Below, one piece after another: positions 21,130 to 33,996 of a DNA stretch of 64,000 bases (position 1 is the first letter of the stretch; every line of letters begins with the position of its first letter). The position numbers and the translations under genes are program-made. Origin of the DNA: Flaccisagitta enflata (Eukaryota > Chaetognatha > Sagittoidea > Aphragmophora). The stretch spans positions 31,744,001 through 31,808,000 of the forward strand of contig OZ231128.1 of the NCBI GenBank assembly GCA_965153355.1, given 5' to 3'. The notes under the pieces are model-generated. The model ran no database searches, was not told where the DNA came from, and saw nothing but the letters and a program-made list of their open reading frames with translations.

Positions 21130-23783
21130 ATGATGGAAAAACGGAGCGAAGCGCTTATTGGTTACGAAGTTGGGACGGGGAAGCCACGTACGAGTCTCGC
21201 CAAACGAATTCTTCTGAGGGATCTCATGCCTTTGGCAATTCTGGTCTTCGCTCTCGTAGGAATTCTGCTCGTTGGAGGCGCAATTTTCCTCAAATTGGAA
21301 GGCGACGAATTAGAGTAAGAAAAATAATGGTCTAAATACAAAGTACCAAAATACCGAAATGAGTTTCTAACTCTGGCCAATTACACAAATCCATCAGAAA
21401 AAAAAATGGATTAACATCAAGAATTCAAAGAACTAAGCCAGAACAACAAAGAACTAGGCCAGACTCATGTTCAATAAGTATTCGCCAGTATGTGGGTGGG
21501 CGGGGGCTTTATTGTGGCCGGGCAGGGGCGGTAATGTTATTAATTTACTATTTCGGCCTGTTATGCGACGCGATTATGCGTTTCCAACCAATTAACCAAC
21601 AAACGAACCAAGGGACACACCCTCTTACACCATCCATTCAAACTACCGCCAGGTGGTTTTGAGTAGTACTCTGGATTTTTTGCTTGTTTTCACTCTGGAT
21701 GGACTTCCTGAACTAGGATCCAGCTTCAAAGAAATCGTTCTTGTGGCGCCTTTTGAAAAAAGTTAAAAATTGATAATATTTCATCATATTCTGCATTCAG
21801 AATTTACAGGGCTAATAAAAAACATTTTTTGTTCATGATGAAATTTCCTTTCGTCTGATAGGTCACACTGTATATTTTTGAAATAGAATAAAATTTTCAG
21901 TTTTTTAGCTACCTTTGCAAAACATATCAGTGGCTTAGAAAAATGAAAAAAATTTTTTTTTAATAATATACACTGTGTGACCTATCAAATAAAACAAAAT
22001 TTCATCAGGAATTCAAATATGCTTTCTAAAAAGACTTTCTTATAACCCAATAAATTCTAAGTGCAGAGTAAGATGAAAAATTATCAATTTTGGATTTTTC
22101 TCAAAAAGCGCCACAAGAAAGATTTCTCTAAAGCTGGATCCTAGTTCAAGAAGTCCATTCTGAGTGTAAACAAGCAGAAAATCCAGAGTATTCCTCAAAA
22201 GCACCTGGCGGTAGTTTGAATGGATGGTGCTTGTAGAGTCGCTAAGCAAGCTACTAAAAAAACGCTCTGTTTTCTCTCTTTACAATACAATGTCTTTTAC
22301 AAAGAAGCATTTACATAGCAAATAATATATACAAGGGTTACTTTTAGCGACACTTTATGATGCACTGAAGCACCTCTTTAGTCGATCGGTCGGTCGGTGA
22401 TAGGTTGATTGGTCAATCACACAAATATTTTGTGATCTTCATAACCTTGTTGAATTATCATCGATAATCTAAAACAAGTTTTTTTGAGCTTTACAAATAA
22501 TGATTGTTAAACAAAAAAAAACAAAAAAAAACAGGAGACGCGGGGTCACAATATCTTGTGGACGGGTGGGCAGGGGCGTCCAACACCCATCCTTTCGGTT
22601 TACAAAGATTCACTCTTTTTGGGTTTTATACCTCTTTAAATTTACATCAGTTATCGGTTGCCATTTTCTTCCTACCCCCTTTATCATGCATGTGCAGCAC
22701 GAGTGTAACTTCATTTGGCCGTGGAGTGGATTACAGTATGACATTGATTTCGACGATCGGCTACGGTCATATAACACCCATCACACAGGCGGGCAAAATT
22801 GTCACCGTCGTCTACGGCGTCATCGGCATTCCCATCTTCTTCGCGACCATGTTCAAAATTGGAACGATTCTTTCCAGTTTGATTCACGGCCTTTTCGGTC
22901 TGATGGGCATGAAGTCTGAAGAACCTGAATCTGCGCCCAAAACCACGACTGACTCCTCCTGCGTAAGGATGATAGATTTATTCAATTTTCTGAGTTCCTA
23001 TGTTCTTCATGAATTTTGAATGACTTTCGACAAAAAAAAACGAAGCAAATAAGAAGATGATAACCCCAACCCTAAAAAACGAATATCAACACCTTTGCCC
23101 ATCTATTTTCTTAGGCCACAAACTTCGTCGCGATGATTTTGGGAATCTTTGTCTTCTTGATGTATCTGGTGGGGAGCACATTTCTGATCATGAACCACAT
23201 GCCTTTTGATGATAGACAACTGCAATTCGTAGACGCTTTCTACTTCAATTTCATTACACTCTCAACAACAGGTAACTAAACATTGTCATTCAAAAAAAGA
23301 CCAATAGCTGTTCAATCGAAGTGTCATCTTGGTAAAAAAAGAAGTCTTTGAAATCTCGTTAAACAGTAAATAAAGCGTTACCGTATATACCTATCCACGA
23401 AACAGACCCTCTAAACGATATACGAGGATGCATATCAATTCAGAATCATTTTGCCAATCACTAGATGACATGCAACGCTTTTTGCATTGCTCAAATGTCT
23501 AACTAATCAAGGTTTGTTAGCAGCCAATCGACAGTTCGACACCGGTGACGAAGCTAATTGCAACTCATCACTCATAAGTCATAATGCATCACTCATTAGT
23601 CATTACTCATTATGCATAACACTTCAAACAGGCTTTGGGGATTTCTACCCAACAAGCTTCACCGGCGTCTTTTACATTTACCTGTTGTTGGGGTTTTCTC
23701 TTCTCTTCACGAACATCGTCCTCACGAAAAAGGTCACAGATCAACTCTTCAAGATCCTACAAAGGGAATTGGGTGCCTTTTAA
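21130..23783 (+). CDS. two-pore-domain potassium (K2P) channel B, four coding exons
   Basis: Tandem paralogue of K2P A. Exons: 21130-21314, 22698-22962, 23115-23271, 23632-23783 (759 nt, 252 aa), with the same intron positions and phases (2, 0, 1) as gene A and GT-AG sites throughout. TM1 is about residues 33-54; filter 1 is TIGYGH (81-86), the His form also seen in TWIK channels; TM2 follows; TM3 starts near 155; filter 2 is TTGFGD (201-206), interrupted by an intron after its first Gly; TM4 (FYIYLLLGFSLLFTNIV) is near the end, and the protein stops at ELGAF. The TM1-pore 1 loop is only about 17 residues, so the cap helices are absent from this model. The 1.38-kb first intron contains a 602-bp palindrome and a repeat fragment, and I saw no in-frame cap exon. 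ATG at 21130 (ATGATGG) is the first in-frame start. AATAAA near 24231 may end the transcript. At 252 aa it is short for the family. Confidence 0.88.
21628..22229. repeat. 602-bp palindrome in K2P B intron 1
   Basis: The arms pair end to end: CACCATCCATTCAAACTACC at the left and its reverse complement at 22229. Pairing continues through the element (GGATCCAGCTTCAAAGAAATC with GATTTCTCTAAAGCTGGATCC) to a core at about 21855-21995 bounded by TGATAGGTCACAC and GTGTGACCTATCA. The core closely resembles that of the palindrome at 59568-60176, although the outer arms differ. Confidence 0.9.
22543..22602 (+). repeat. hairpin-repeat 5' end fragment
   Basis: GACGCGGGGTCACAATATCT, then GGACGGGTGGGCAGGGGC. 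This matches the left parts of copies at 54742 and 58992. It lies about 100 bp upstream of K2P B exon 2. Confidence 0.7.
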
Positions 23784-26175
23784 TCTTTATTTAGTTAAGC
23801 GGTTTCTCGCAGTGGTGGATCCGTGAGGAAAGGAAATCCGTCTGTAACAGAAAGATAATAACCATGCCTTGTGCAACCTTGAGGATTCCTCTGCGCCGCC
23901 ATTTAATTTGATAGTGGATTGGAATTGAAGATGTTGATTCCATATAATTCAATATTTACTACATGAATTGGTATAAAAAGCTCCACTTTTGAATGATTTA
24001 TCATTGTATCCTAGAACATTGGAAAGTTCTCAGGAAGCATTTTCATTTACTTTGACTAGCTCTAACTTCTGAACTGTTAATGTTTCAGTCCTGCTGTTGG
24101 CCCAAAACAAAAGAAAATTCAACAATCTTTAAAAATCCTTTCAAAATAATGTTTTTTGGGTCGACCTTAGGAGAAATCGACAGTACTTTTTGCTAGATAC
24201 AGTGGATCTCGTCTAGGCATGAGAAAACCAATAAAGCAAGGGTACTGATATTTAAAAAGTAATTTTGTAATTGGGTGCTTTATTCCCTATGATGATCGGT
24301 TGCCATGGAAGCACATTTCTTACCAAACATGCTGCGGAAAATTGTAGCAAATTTAATTTTGAGCAATGTTCCTGTATGACTTCTATAATGAATATTAATA
24401 TTTCAGCTGGAATACATGGAAATTTGTTTCCGTGACAGCTGGTCATCATGGGGAATAAAGCACCCTTTTGTTAGTCCCTTAGCTTTTTTTGTCTTTTTTG
24501 ACCATTTTCATTGTCCCCGTTATCTAGTGTATGTTCCTATTTACTTTTTTTTTGGCATTTGCCAATGTACGCAGCTGGTCGTTGATCGTTCATATGAAAA
24601 GCTTCCATTAGATTATTTGCTGTTCAGCCCAAATCAATCGAGTGGCATCAGAATTGAAAGCCCTTCCTCCAGTGCAATTATCCTCCATTAGTTTTTTGGC
24701 TCGTTCTTAGTACCGCTAATGTATATGTTTTCTTTAAAAATGAAGACGAACCGCAAGCATTGTTCCACTGACAGTTCCGTGACAGTATATCTCGCCGTAG
24801 TTCACTTATGTGTTAGAAAAAAAACGTAGTGATCAAAACAATTGAAAACCAAGCCTTTTCTTTGTTTCTTGAATATTTTCATAAACTAGGTTTTTACAAA
24901 ATCGTTTCATGTTAAGATGCGGGGGCCGCACTGACCAAGAAAAAAAAAATTTTGTTTAAAATCATGTATTATTTATTCAGATTTACTCATTTTATAATTC
25001 TGTGAAACATTTTTTGATAAGGTTATCAGACCTTGATACGTATTGTTTTATCTGGATGATATTCTACAGGCTGTTCCTGAAGAAAACTATCCAATTTTTT
25101 TTCGAGTACTCGTTACTTATTTAGATATTCAATCGCGTCACTTCTAGTGTTCGCACGAGCAGGCAATTTGCTAGCAGAGCTGCTAGCAGTAATTTGAAAC
25201 TTTATCTCTGCTAGAAAGATTTTCAGCTGCTAGCAGTAAGTAGCAGTAAAAATTCTTATTTTTTGATACTTTTCTGCCAATTTTCTGGTAAAAATCTAAG
25301 TCAAATATCTACAAAGATTTCTTTAGTTCTTTTATTTTATTTGAATGATAAAAAAAATCTTCAGAAAATGATAATTTTATACCTATAAGTATATATGTAA
25401 AGGCTATTCATGACAATTGCCTTGAACTGATAGGATACAACCAGAAAAAAAAAGATATGCTAAATTGGAAATATCTATTGGACTCAAGAATACACAAAAA
25501 TACCTATTCAGCTTGACCAACAACAATTCTGGGAGAGGAGCATCTAGTGCAGCTGGGATGCTTATTGCAATGATTGCTGATAAAGTAACTCATACAATAT
25601 GCCATCTAAAAGTCATGGCTTTCTAAATCATTATTCATTAAAAACCAAGTTATTGTAGTGAATGTTGGATAACATTACCACCAAAACTACCTATTAAAAA
25701 GACGTTAATCTGGACCCTTTACTAAGTTCTAACCTTTCTCAGAAACTACTCCAACTGCAGATATTATCATGAGAAATCAAAAAGTAATGTGTCATACTGA
25801 AAGGGGTAACTTATTCCTGTCTATTTCTGAGATATGCAGAACACAAGAAAATGCCTGCTAAATAGGGTGGCCCGATAAAGACCATATCTGTTCAACTTTT
25901 CATGCTCCTCATATACTAATGATGGCAACTGAAACTTTCTACTTCCTGAAACATCCATCTCCATATTCATTTTTTTTTTTTTGCATACACAGGACTCATT
26001 GTCTGTTGGTCAGTCGCTTGGTCTGTCAGTTCGTATCACTGTTAAATTGTTTTTTTCATTTTATCTGCATTGTAATGACAGTAAACTTTCCCTGCCCAGT
26101 AGGGTGGTCATGAAATAAGGTCAAATTTCAAAAAATGATCCAATCGCCTTTCTTGTAATGACGCGCGCCGGTTTC
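23784..26175. other. gene-free AT-rich region after K2P B
   Basis: Only short frames, none coding-like. It contains a foldback (24273-24465, listed separately), a small GCTAGCAG-rich self-complementary cluster at 25165-25250 and hairpin-repeat traces at 26010-26115 (GGTCAGTCGCTTGGTCTGTC, CCCTGCCCAG). Confidence 0.6.
24273..24465. repeat. foldback repeat, TGCTTTATT family, copy 1
   Basis: Left arm GGGTGCTTTATTCCCTATGA...GGTTGCCATGGAAGCAC; right arm is its reverse complement ending GGAATAAAGCACCC. The same arms bound the inner part of the palindrome at 37765-38278. Confidence 0.85.
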
Positions 26176-26405
26176 AACGGGGGAAAGGGGAGTTGGGGTA
26201 GAGGAGGGGAGAGGGGAGTTGGGGGAGAGGAGGGGAGAGGGGAGCTGGGGGAGAGAAGAGGTGAGGGAGAGGAGGAGGGTTGAGGGAAGGGGAAGATGGT
26301 GGAGATGGTGGAGATGGAGTATTGGAGGAGAATTTTGAGAAAAGGCAAGAGAATGAGTTGAGGGAGGGAGAGGGTTGAGAGAGAAGGAGAATTGGGGGAG
26401 CACGG
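26176..26405. repeat. purine minisatellite (GGGGAGAGG type)
   Basis: Degenerate units of about 20-25 bp built from GAGGGGAGAGGGGAGTTGGG, all purine-rich on the + strand. Confidence 0.9.
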
Positions 26406-26996
26406 CGTCCAGGAACAAACCCTAGGGCGAAAAAATGGTCAAGACTCCTGACCTGGGGAAATGTCTTTTTTCATGCATTATCTAAAAAATTATAGCAAAA
26501 AATGGACATTTTTAAGCATTATTCAAATCAAGAATTATATTCATAGCTTGTAAAAGTACGAAAAATATATGAAAGGTTTGGTAACAGTTGCTGCTTTTAC
26601 TTCCTTCAGTTTATTTTTATTTTTCACCGACCAGAAAAAAAAGGGACGCCAAAAACAACTGTGGTATAACTATTTTTCACTGTTTTTTTTTTTTTTTTTG
26701 CTATTTTTAAGCTCTAATCCACTAAGTATTTCTTAAAACTAGCCGGTTTAAGTTCAAGCATGTGTAGCTCAACAATGATTGTACACTTTTCATTGTTTTC
26801 AAACTTTTTAACGAAGTATTTATGAAAATAATCTGGAAAAAAATCAATTTGCTAGTTTTTCAACTCTTATCTGTAAAATAACCTTCCAAATTTACAAGCC
26901 AGATGAAAGCATTTTTTCAGTAACTATTGCCACATTTTTAGGATTTTTTTAAACTTCTGGAAGTTACAAACTAATTTTCGATGTAAATAAATTGTT

Positions 26997-27225
26997 ATGA
27001 GCATGAAAATATGCATTTTATACATGTCCATACCAAATTTTGGGTCATTAGCTTTTTTAGAAGCAGAGATAAAGCCGATTTACTTTTGGATGCAATTTTC
27101 TCAAAAATACTCTTTTCCCAAAGAAAAGCAATCTGTATACAAAAGTAAATCGGCTGTAGCTCTGCTTTTTTTAAAGCAAAAGAGCTTAAATTTGGTGTGC
27201 ATATGTACACAATACATATTTCATT
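26997..27225. repeat. foldback repeat (about 229 bp)
   Basis: Arms of about 110 bases centred near 27111, including AAGCCGATTTACTTTTGGAT at the left and CAAAAGTAAATCGGCTGTAG at the right. Flanking sequence is not complementary. Confidence 0.85.
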
Positions 27226-27724
27226 GCCCACACTCAAGCGGTTTAGCGATGGCATTAAAAAAAAATTCAAATGAATTTTCACGACGGGTGCTTCAATTTT
27301 TTTGATGTGCACATATCGTAATCATGATATACATGGCTCAAAATACTAGTATCCAAATTTTCATGCTTTGTGCTGGAAAAGCCGAGTCCTTTCTTGAACA
27401 ACTTGGAATATAAGATTTTCGATGGGAGGCTTGTAACGCGAAAGGGAGAGAAAGGGATCGAGAGTGGAACGGAGGTGAGAACAATTACGCAAATTACCAG
27501 TAAAGGCGACTCTCGCCGACCGGAAAAAAAATCGTATGATTGTTTTTGTTTTTTTTTTCAGTTCATTGTACTCTCATTTCTCTTTTTTCTCTCTCATTTT
27601 AGTTTCATGCACGTTTGTGTGTGCATGTGTTTCTTATCTCTTCGTTTGGCCTCTGTCGCTGCCTCCTAATTTGCTCTTTTCTCCTCTCTTCTCAACGCCT
27701 CTTTGGAGCACCAAGACGGAGCAA

Positions 27725-28024
27725 AGTTGTATTTTAGTCGCAGTACGCGACTCAACCACCTGCTGACCGTCAGATCATATCGGTTGGTCGCGGTCGCTGC
27801 TGGTTGGTTGTCACACTTTTACTTTTATGATTTATCATTTTGACTTCACTACTCCTGGCCCAGCTGGCCCCAGGACCTTCAATTATGGCCCTGCCCACCC
27901 CGCAAGCACGACTTCATAGCTGCATCTTGCCTTGCTTTGCTGTTAAGTGTGCATGACTCTATACCCCGCTTTGTCCATCCATTGGTTGGTTGGTCAGTTG
28001 GTTGGTCAGTTGGTTGGTCATAAA
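27725..28024 (-). repeat. degenerate hairpin-repeat copy
   Basis: Starts with the hairpin TTTTAGTCGCAGTACGCGAC, includes GGTTGGTCGCGG and CCCTGCCCACCCCGC, and ends in GGTTGGTCAGTT repeats. It is probably more than one partial copy. Confidence 0.5.
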
Positions 28025-29003
28025 AGTTAGTCAATGCCTGTTAAACTAATTTCTGTTGTTACATAGAAACCAAAATTGAGACCAATGAAAAATACTGATA
28101 ATAAGGAAAAATGCGAAAAATATGAAAAAAAAAAAAAAGATTAATAAATTCGTGGGGCCTAAAGTTTTGGTCCGATAGAGCCTTGCTTTTTTCCAGAAGG
28201 TGTAAAAGCCTCGGGCAAGCCTATTTGTGCCCCCACTTCCCAAAATTGGCCCAAGCCAAAAAGGGAAACATTAATTCCTAACCCAGGACTCAAAAAAATC
28301 GAAAAACGTTTTTCGATTTTTGTTGTAAAAAACCATACCCTTAGAGGCTAGAATCGAGGATCAACCTAATGGGACCGCCGGAATTCTAAACCAAGGTACT
28401 GAATAATATGAAAGTTGGACAACATTACTACTCAACAACATCTAAATTAAGGACAAGAGCCTTTGGAGCTCTAACTGGTGTTTAATCCGGACCCATCACA
28501 ACTATCCTTTAAATTTCTGAAAAAATATTTGTCCAAAGACCAAAGTCATTCTTCTTTCTCTCATCACGATTACTATAAATGATACTGAGACCGAAAACGA
28601 ATGCTTAGAATTTACGAAAAGCTTTTTCTTTCATCTGAAATCGTTGATCCAGGAGACCTTGTTTTGAGCTATGGAAGTTTTAGGCATCAGCGCGATCATG
28701 ATTTGGAAAAAGTCTCGCACCTTTTGCGTGACTTGATATCCTTTTTTCGGTGAAATTATTTCGATGCTATTTATCAGTCCATCCATCTGTTTATCAATCC
28801 GTCCTGTTTTTTCAATCCATCCATCTATCCATCTCTTTGTCCAATGCAATTCATTTTATGAGTCATCAACATTAGATTTCTCTGATATCTGAAACCAACA
28901 CCCAATCTATGGTTAGTTTTTCAGGACACCCTAGCCCTAAGGTGTTCTGCTGATCCAGACGTCCCCTATTTTTCATCTATGGATATCAGCGAGTTCTGTC
29001 TCT
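28025..29003. other. gene-free region
   Basis: AT-rich, with a small perfect hairpin at 28296-28319 (ATCGAAAAACGTTTTTCGAT) and ATCC/GTCC tetranucleotide traces at 28770-28840. No coding signal was seen. Confidence 0.5.
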
Positions 29004-30088
29004 ACGGTCTAATATCCGCTAGCCCAAAAGCTCAATTTTAAGAGTTCTGAAAAAAAAAAATTAAACCGACTCCAAATTTTTGCACACTAGTCCTAAAAAA
29101 GGTGTAGATTAAGAATATCAACTTTATTTTACCCGATTGCGAGCCGAAAAAATAAGAAGCACTTTTTTTGGCAAAAAATGGTGGTTATTTTAGATAAACA
29201 GCATAAAGATACATCTCTGAAGAAATAACATGCCCTGGTATTGATAAATAATCATCTGCTGAATATTTGTGAGAAATTTCAAGAAATTTTGTCAACATCA
29301 AGATGCCTAAAATGCATTATAAAACTCCAAAAATGAAAAAAAATCAGCCTTGATGAAAAGATAATGTCTAAAAGAGCTCATGGAATGTTAGAAATCACAA
29401 AAATATACTTCCCCACAAATTTTCAGGCATACCTGATGAATATTGGACAAATTATAACCAAAAAACAAAATTACGACAATATGCAAATGAGCTTTTGGAC
29501 AAAAATGGCTAAAAACCCACAAAATCGCTGTTTCTTGTGTTAACAGAGCAAAAATCATCATATTTTGAGAAAAAAGAGGGATTTTGTGGGTTTTTAGCAA
29601 TTTTCGCCCAAAAGCTCATTTGCATATTGTTGTAATTTGGTTTTTTGGTTATAATTCATCCAATATTCATCAGGTATGCCTGAAAATTTGTGGGGAAGTA
29701 TATCTTTATGATTTTCTAACATCCCATGAGCTCTTTTAGACATTATCTTTTCATCAAGGCTGATTTTTTTATTTTTGGAGTTTTATAATGCATTTTAGGC
29801 ATCTTAACGTTGACGAAATTTCGTGAAATTTCTCACAAATATTCAGCAGATGATTATTTATCAATACCAGGGCATGTTACTTCTTCAGAGATGTATCTTT
29901 ACATGCTATTTATCTCAAAACCACTCATTTTTGCCAAAAAGTCCTTCTAATTTTTTTCATTTGCAATCATGGTGCACAAAGTTGATATTCTTAATTCACA
30001 CCTTTTTATGACTAGTGTGCAAAAAAATTGGGAGACGGTTTAATTTTTTTTTTTTCAAAGGGTTTTGGGCTAGCGGATATTAGACCGT
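29004..30088. repeat. 1085-bp palindrome
   Basis: The left end ACGGTCTAATATCCGCTAGC is the reverse complement of the right end GCTAGCGGATATTAGACCGT. Complementarity continues inward through landmarks such as CAGGCATACCTGATGAATATT (29427) with AATATTCATCAGGTATGCC (29664) to a centre near 29546. Divergence between arms is low, about one difference per 10-15 bases by eye. No ORF longer than about 70 codons is present. Confidence 0.93.
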
Positions 30089-30213
30089 CTATCTGTGTAC
30101 TTGTTCCTACTGTACTTCATTTTCCTGGCTTTTGAAACAACGGAATTTCCTGTGGATGCCGTATTGTGCATAATTTCTCTTGTGCCGCACCATTTACACA
30201 ATCAGTGCTTTTT

Positions 30214-30671
30214 GGGCAGCGGCCCCAAAGGGGCCGATGACCTATGCTCTCACACATATGGGAAACTTTCTCCTTCTTCTCCTCCTTCTTCTCCTCCTTC
30301 TCCATCCCCCCCCCAACTTTGAAGCCTATATTCTAACCTCAGCTCAAATCCTAGCCTTAGGCCTCATATCCAAGCCTCAAGTCTCCATTCCCATTTTCAT
30401 GGCTCCAATCCCAGCCTCGAGGCTCCAATCCCAGACTTGAGGCTCCAATCCCAGCCTCCAGACTCCAATCCCAGCCTTGAGACTCAAATCCCAGCCTGGA
30501 AGCTCCAATCCCAGCCTCGAGGCTCCAATCCCAGCCCCGAGGCTCCAATACCAGCTTTGGGGTTCCAATTTCAGCCTCATGGCTCCAATCCCTTCCTAAG
30601 GGCTAAAATCCTGCCTAAATTCTCAAATTCTAGCCAAGCATAGGTCATCGGCTCCTTCGGGGCCGCTGCCC
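30214..30671. repeat. foldback with internal minisatellite, GGGCAGCGGCC family, copy 1
   Basis: Ends are GGGCAGCGGCCCCAAAGGGG...GACCTATGCT and its reverse complement AGCATAGGTCATCGG...CGCTGCCC. Between the arms are a CTTCTCCTCC run and, at about 30385-30600, a minisatellite of roughly 20-bp units (GGCTCCAATCCCAGCCTCGA). A related left arm occurs at 47373. Confidence 0.88.
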
Positions 30672-32527
30672 CTCTCACCTTCACATCTAACATTCACTAA
30701 CTAAGGGGCAACGGGTACCGCTGACCAACTGACGCTTTTGCGACTATTTCAACATTTTGGTTTCTGACCAACTGACGCTTTTGCGACTATTCAACATTGG
30801 AATGTTGTACATATATTTTGCAAACATCGACAAGAAAATAAAAGAAGTAAATAACATATTCATGCAACACAAATATCATACAGGGTCATCAATCTCGATT
30901 GGGAAAAAGTATTAAGCTTTTGCTCTCAATGACCTGGACTTAATTTTGGTTGATTCCGAGCATCCGGGGGCACCTGAGAAACCCCGGCTCTCCACCATAG
31001 TAGAAGTTGAAGCACTTTAACAGTCTCACCAATTTTTTGATGATTCGTTAATTCTAGCCTGAGATATACATGTAAACGTGCGGGAACCTTTTTCTTTCTA
31101 AGATAGTATCTGGTGCGCCATACCAAACCATTTTTTGCCACACTTGCTGCCCCTATGGGGTCCAAAACAGGGGTAGAAGGGCCTATTTTGGACTGTCCCG
31201 ATTTTGTCCCTGCAGGCAAAATGCAAGTTTGACTAGTCAAAAAATGTCAAGCAGGGTCATTCCAAAGCTTGTAAGCAATCACTATCAATCCATTGATATG
31301 TGTGGAAAATTTGAACTCAATATTTCAACTGTAAGATGACAAAAAATAGCTTTGAATTATAGTACTCCCCCCTTCATTTTTCTGCCATTTTTTTGCTAAA
31401 AATGAGGTAAGTTGACAATTTTTTTTGTTAGCCTATCATCACTCAAACATTAAGCAATTTTTCTTTTTCCATTGCATTGACAACTAGTTGAAGGACATTC
31501 CCTCCAATTTTCAAAGATTTTTTCCATTCCATTGGTGCGAAATCAACATTTCCTTGAAGCGTTACATTTCAGAGGTGCTCCATGTTGTAGCTGTCACACT
31601 TATGTCACACTATGATTATTACTATGTCACAGCATAGTAATATGCTTATCGGTGAATTTATCTATATGATGTGAAAGAGGTTGAAATTCTGTAAATGCCT
31701 ATAAAATTTCAAGTCTTAACTCCAATTTGTTTGGTCACAGTGAAATTCCAAAGTTGATCACTACCAAAATAAGGAATGAATTGTAACGCTCGCCGACCAA
31801 GCCTCATAGTTAATTCTTTGTTTCCACACAGCACTTCTCACAGAAATGCGCGCATGTTTTGGTGCCTTGATTTAGTAAAATTTCTTAAAATTCAAATTGG
31901 CATATCTCCGGAACTAATTGAGCTAGCCCAATGAAATTTTGCATGGTTGATACACAGATCAAGAAGGTCCTTCATCTTATTTCTGATAAGACTTAAAAAA
32001 TGTCAAGCAGTCCAACCAGACCAACCAGCCTACCAGATAAAAAAATAAAAAAATGGCATAACTTCTAAAATAATTGTCCGATCTGGTTGAAATTTTGCAT
32101 GAGGCTACCTTTAAAGGTACCTTGTCACTGGCATCAAAACGAGCTTGGTGGGAAAAATTCTCCTCCAACATCCCGCCCAGCCAAAAATGGTGCTTATAGA
32201 GATTTTTTCAAAAAACTCAAATTTATTGAAAAAAATCTTGAAAACATGATCACACATGATTGCTTGAATAGTATCATCAAAAATTTTGCCCTCATACAGA
32301 TTGCCTTATTGTATTTAGCTAAATATATTAGTAAAAAAATTGATAATAATCTCTTTTTAAGCCTAATTTGTATACAAAATGAGCTTGAATAAGAAAATTC
32401 AAGTATGGATTCATATATAATAATAGGTAAGCTACATGGTGATGTACAGTTTTGTTCAATTTCAAAACATCTAGAATTGACAAATTTCACTCTGTCTGCG
32501 CTCCCCTTAATGTGACACCAGCCTTTT
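30672..32527. other. gene-free region
   Basis: AT-rich unique-looking sequence with a duplicated 20-mer (CTGACCAACTGACGCTTTTG at 30721 and 30765 area). A motif at 30893-30929 recurs inverted at 35071-35107. No coding signal was seen. Confidence 0.5.
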
Positions 32528-33996
32528 CTAATCGGGAAAAAAGTCGAAGTCAGTCTTCAACTTTTTGACATATTCGAGAGAAACAGGGTTTTCATTTTCT
32601 TATTAGGAAGTTGTGAATCTCCACTGACCAAATGGTCCCTCCAATGAAATTGATAGGTTAAGTAAATTTGATAATTCTCTTTCATTTGGCGCCAAGCAGA
32701 ATGCTCTACGGCAAATGTTTTTTGCGCTATGAATTTTTAAAGATTTATTTACGAAAAATTCAAACAGAATTTTTTTTCCTATGATTTTCAGTAGGATCAA
32801 TGAAGCAGTGTATTTAAGTTTGTTTGAGCATGTAAATATAAGAAAACATGTTTATAAGCATATCTGCTCATCTGTGAGGGTATTTTTGAGCATTTTAGCT
32901 CATTTAGCTCATTTAGCTCAGTCTGTTTTTTCTGATTCAAAATGCGATAAATGAATAAATGTTTTGATACATGTTTGAGCTTGCAAATACAAGAAAGCAT
33001 GTCAATGAGCAGAGTTGCTCATCTGTGAGGGTGTTTCTGCGTATTCTAGCTCACTTTGCTCATTTAGCTCATTTTTTCAATTTATTTTTAATTGGATAGA
33101 TAAATATTTTGATGGGAGCATGTAAATACAAGAAAGCATGTCAGTGAGCATAGCTGATTGTCTGGTTAAGTGATTTTGAGAATTTTAGCTCATCTAGCTC
33201 ATTTGGTTCAGTCCTATTTTTCTCTGATATTCAGTGCAATCAATACATACAATTGATCTAATCGGGAAAAAAGTTGAAGTCAGTCTTCGACTTTTTGTCA
33301 TATTCGAGAGAAACAGGGTTTTCATTTTCTTATTAGGAAGTTATGAATCTCCACCGACCAAATGGTCCCTCCAATGAAATTGATAGGGTAAGTAAATTTG
33401 ATAATTCTCTTTCATTTTGCGCCGAGCAGAATGCTCTACGGCAAATATTTTTTGCGCTATGAATTTTTAAAGATTTATTTACGAAAAATTCAAACAGAAT
33501 TTTTTTTTTTTTTATATGATTTTCAGAAGGATCAATAAAGCAGTGTATTTAAGTTTGTTTGAGCATGCAAATGTAAAAAAACATGTTTATAAGCATATCT
33601 GCTCATCTGTGAGGGTGTTTTTGAGCATTTTAGCTCATTTAGCTCATTTAGCTCAGTCTGTTTTTCTGATTCAAAATACAATAAATGAATAAATGTTTTG
33701 ATACATGTTTGAGCTTGCAAATACAAGAAAGCATGTCAGTGAGCAAAGTTGCTCATCTGTGAGGGTGTTTCTTAGTATTCTAGCTCACTTTGCTCATTTA
33801 GCTCATTTTTTCAATCTATTTTTAATTGGATAGATAAATATTTTGATGGGAGCATGTAAATACAAGAAAGCATGCCAGTGAGCATAGCTGATTGTCTGGT
33901 TGAGTGATTTTGAGAATTTTAGCTCATCTAGCTCATTTGGTTCAGTCCTATTTTTCTCTGATATTCAGTGCAATCAATACATACAATTGATCTAAT
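32528..33996. repeat. 730-bp tandem duplication with ~145-bp sub-repeats
   Basis: Two units, 32528-33257 and 33258-33991, start CTAATCGGGAAAAAAGT and a third partial junction CTAAT closes the array at 33992-33996. Each unit contains about three sub-repeats beginning GAGCATGTAAATACAAGAAA and containing GCTCATCTGTGAGGGTG and runs of TTTAGCTCA. This is a higher-order satellite-like layout. The units differ at only a few per cent of positions by eye. Confidence 0.92.

Noticed and set aside
32087-32490. Overlapping plus and minus frames of about 100 codons.
   Set aside because: AT-rich chance frames; no motif or conservation visible.
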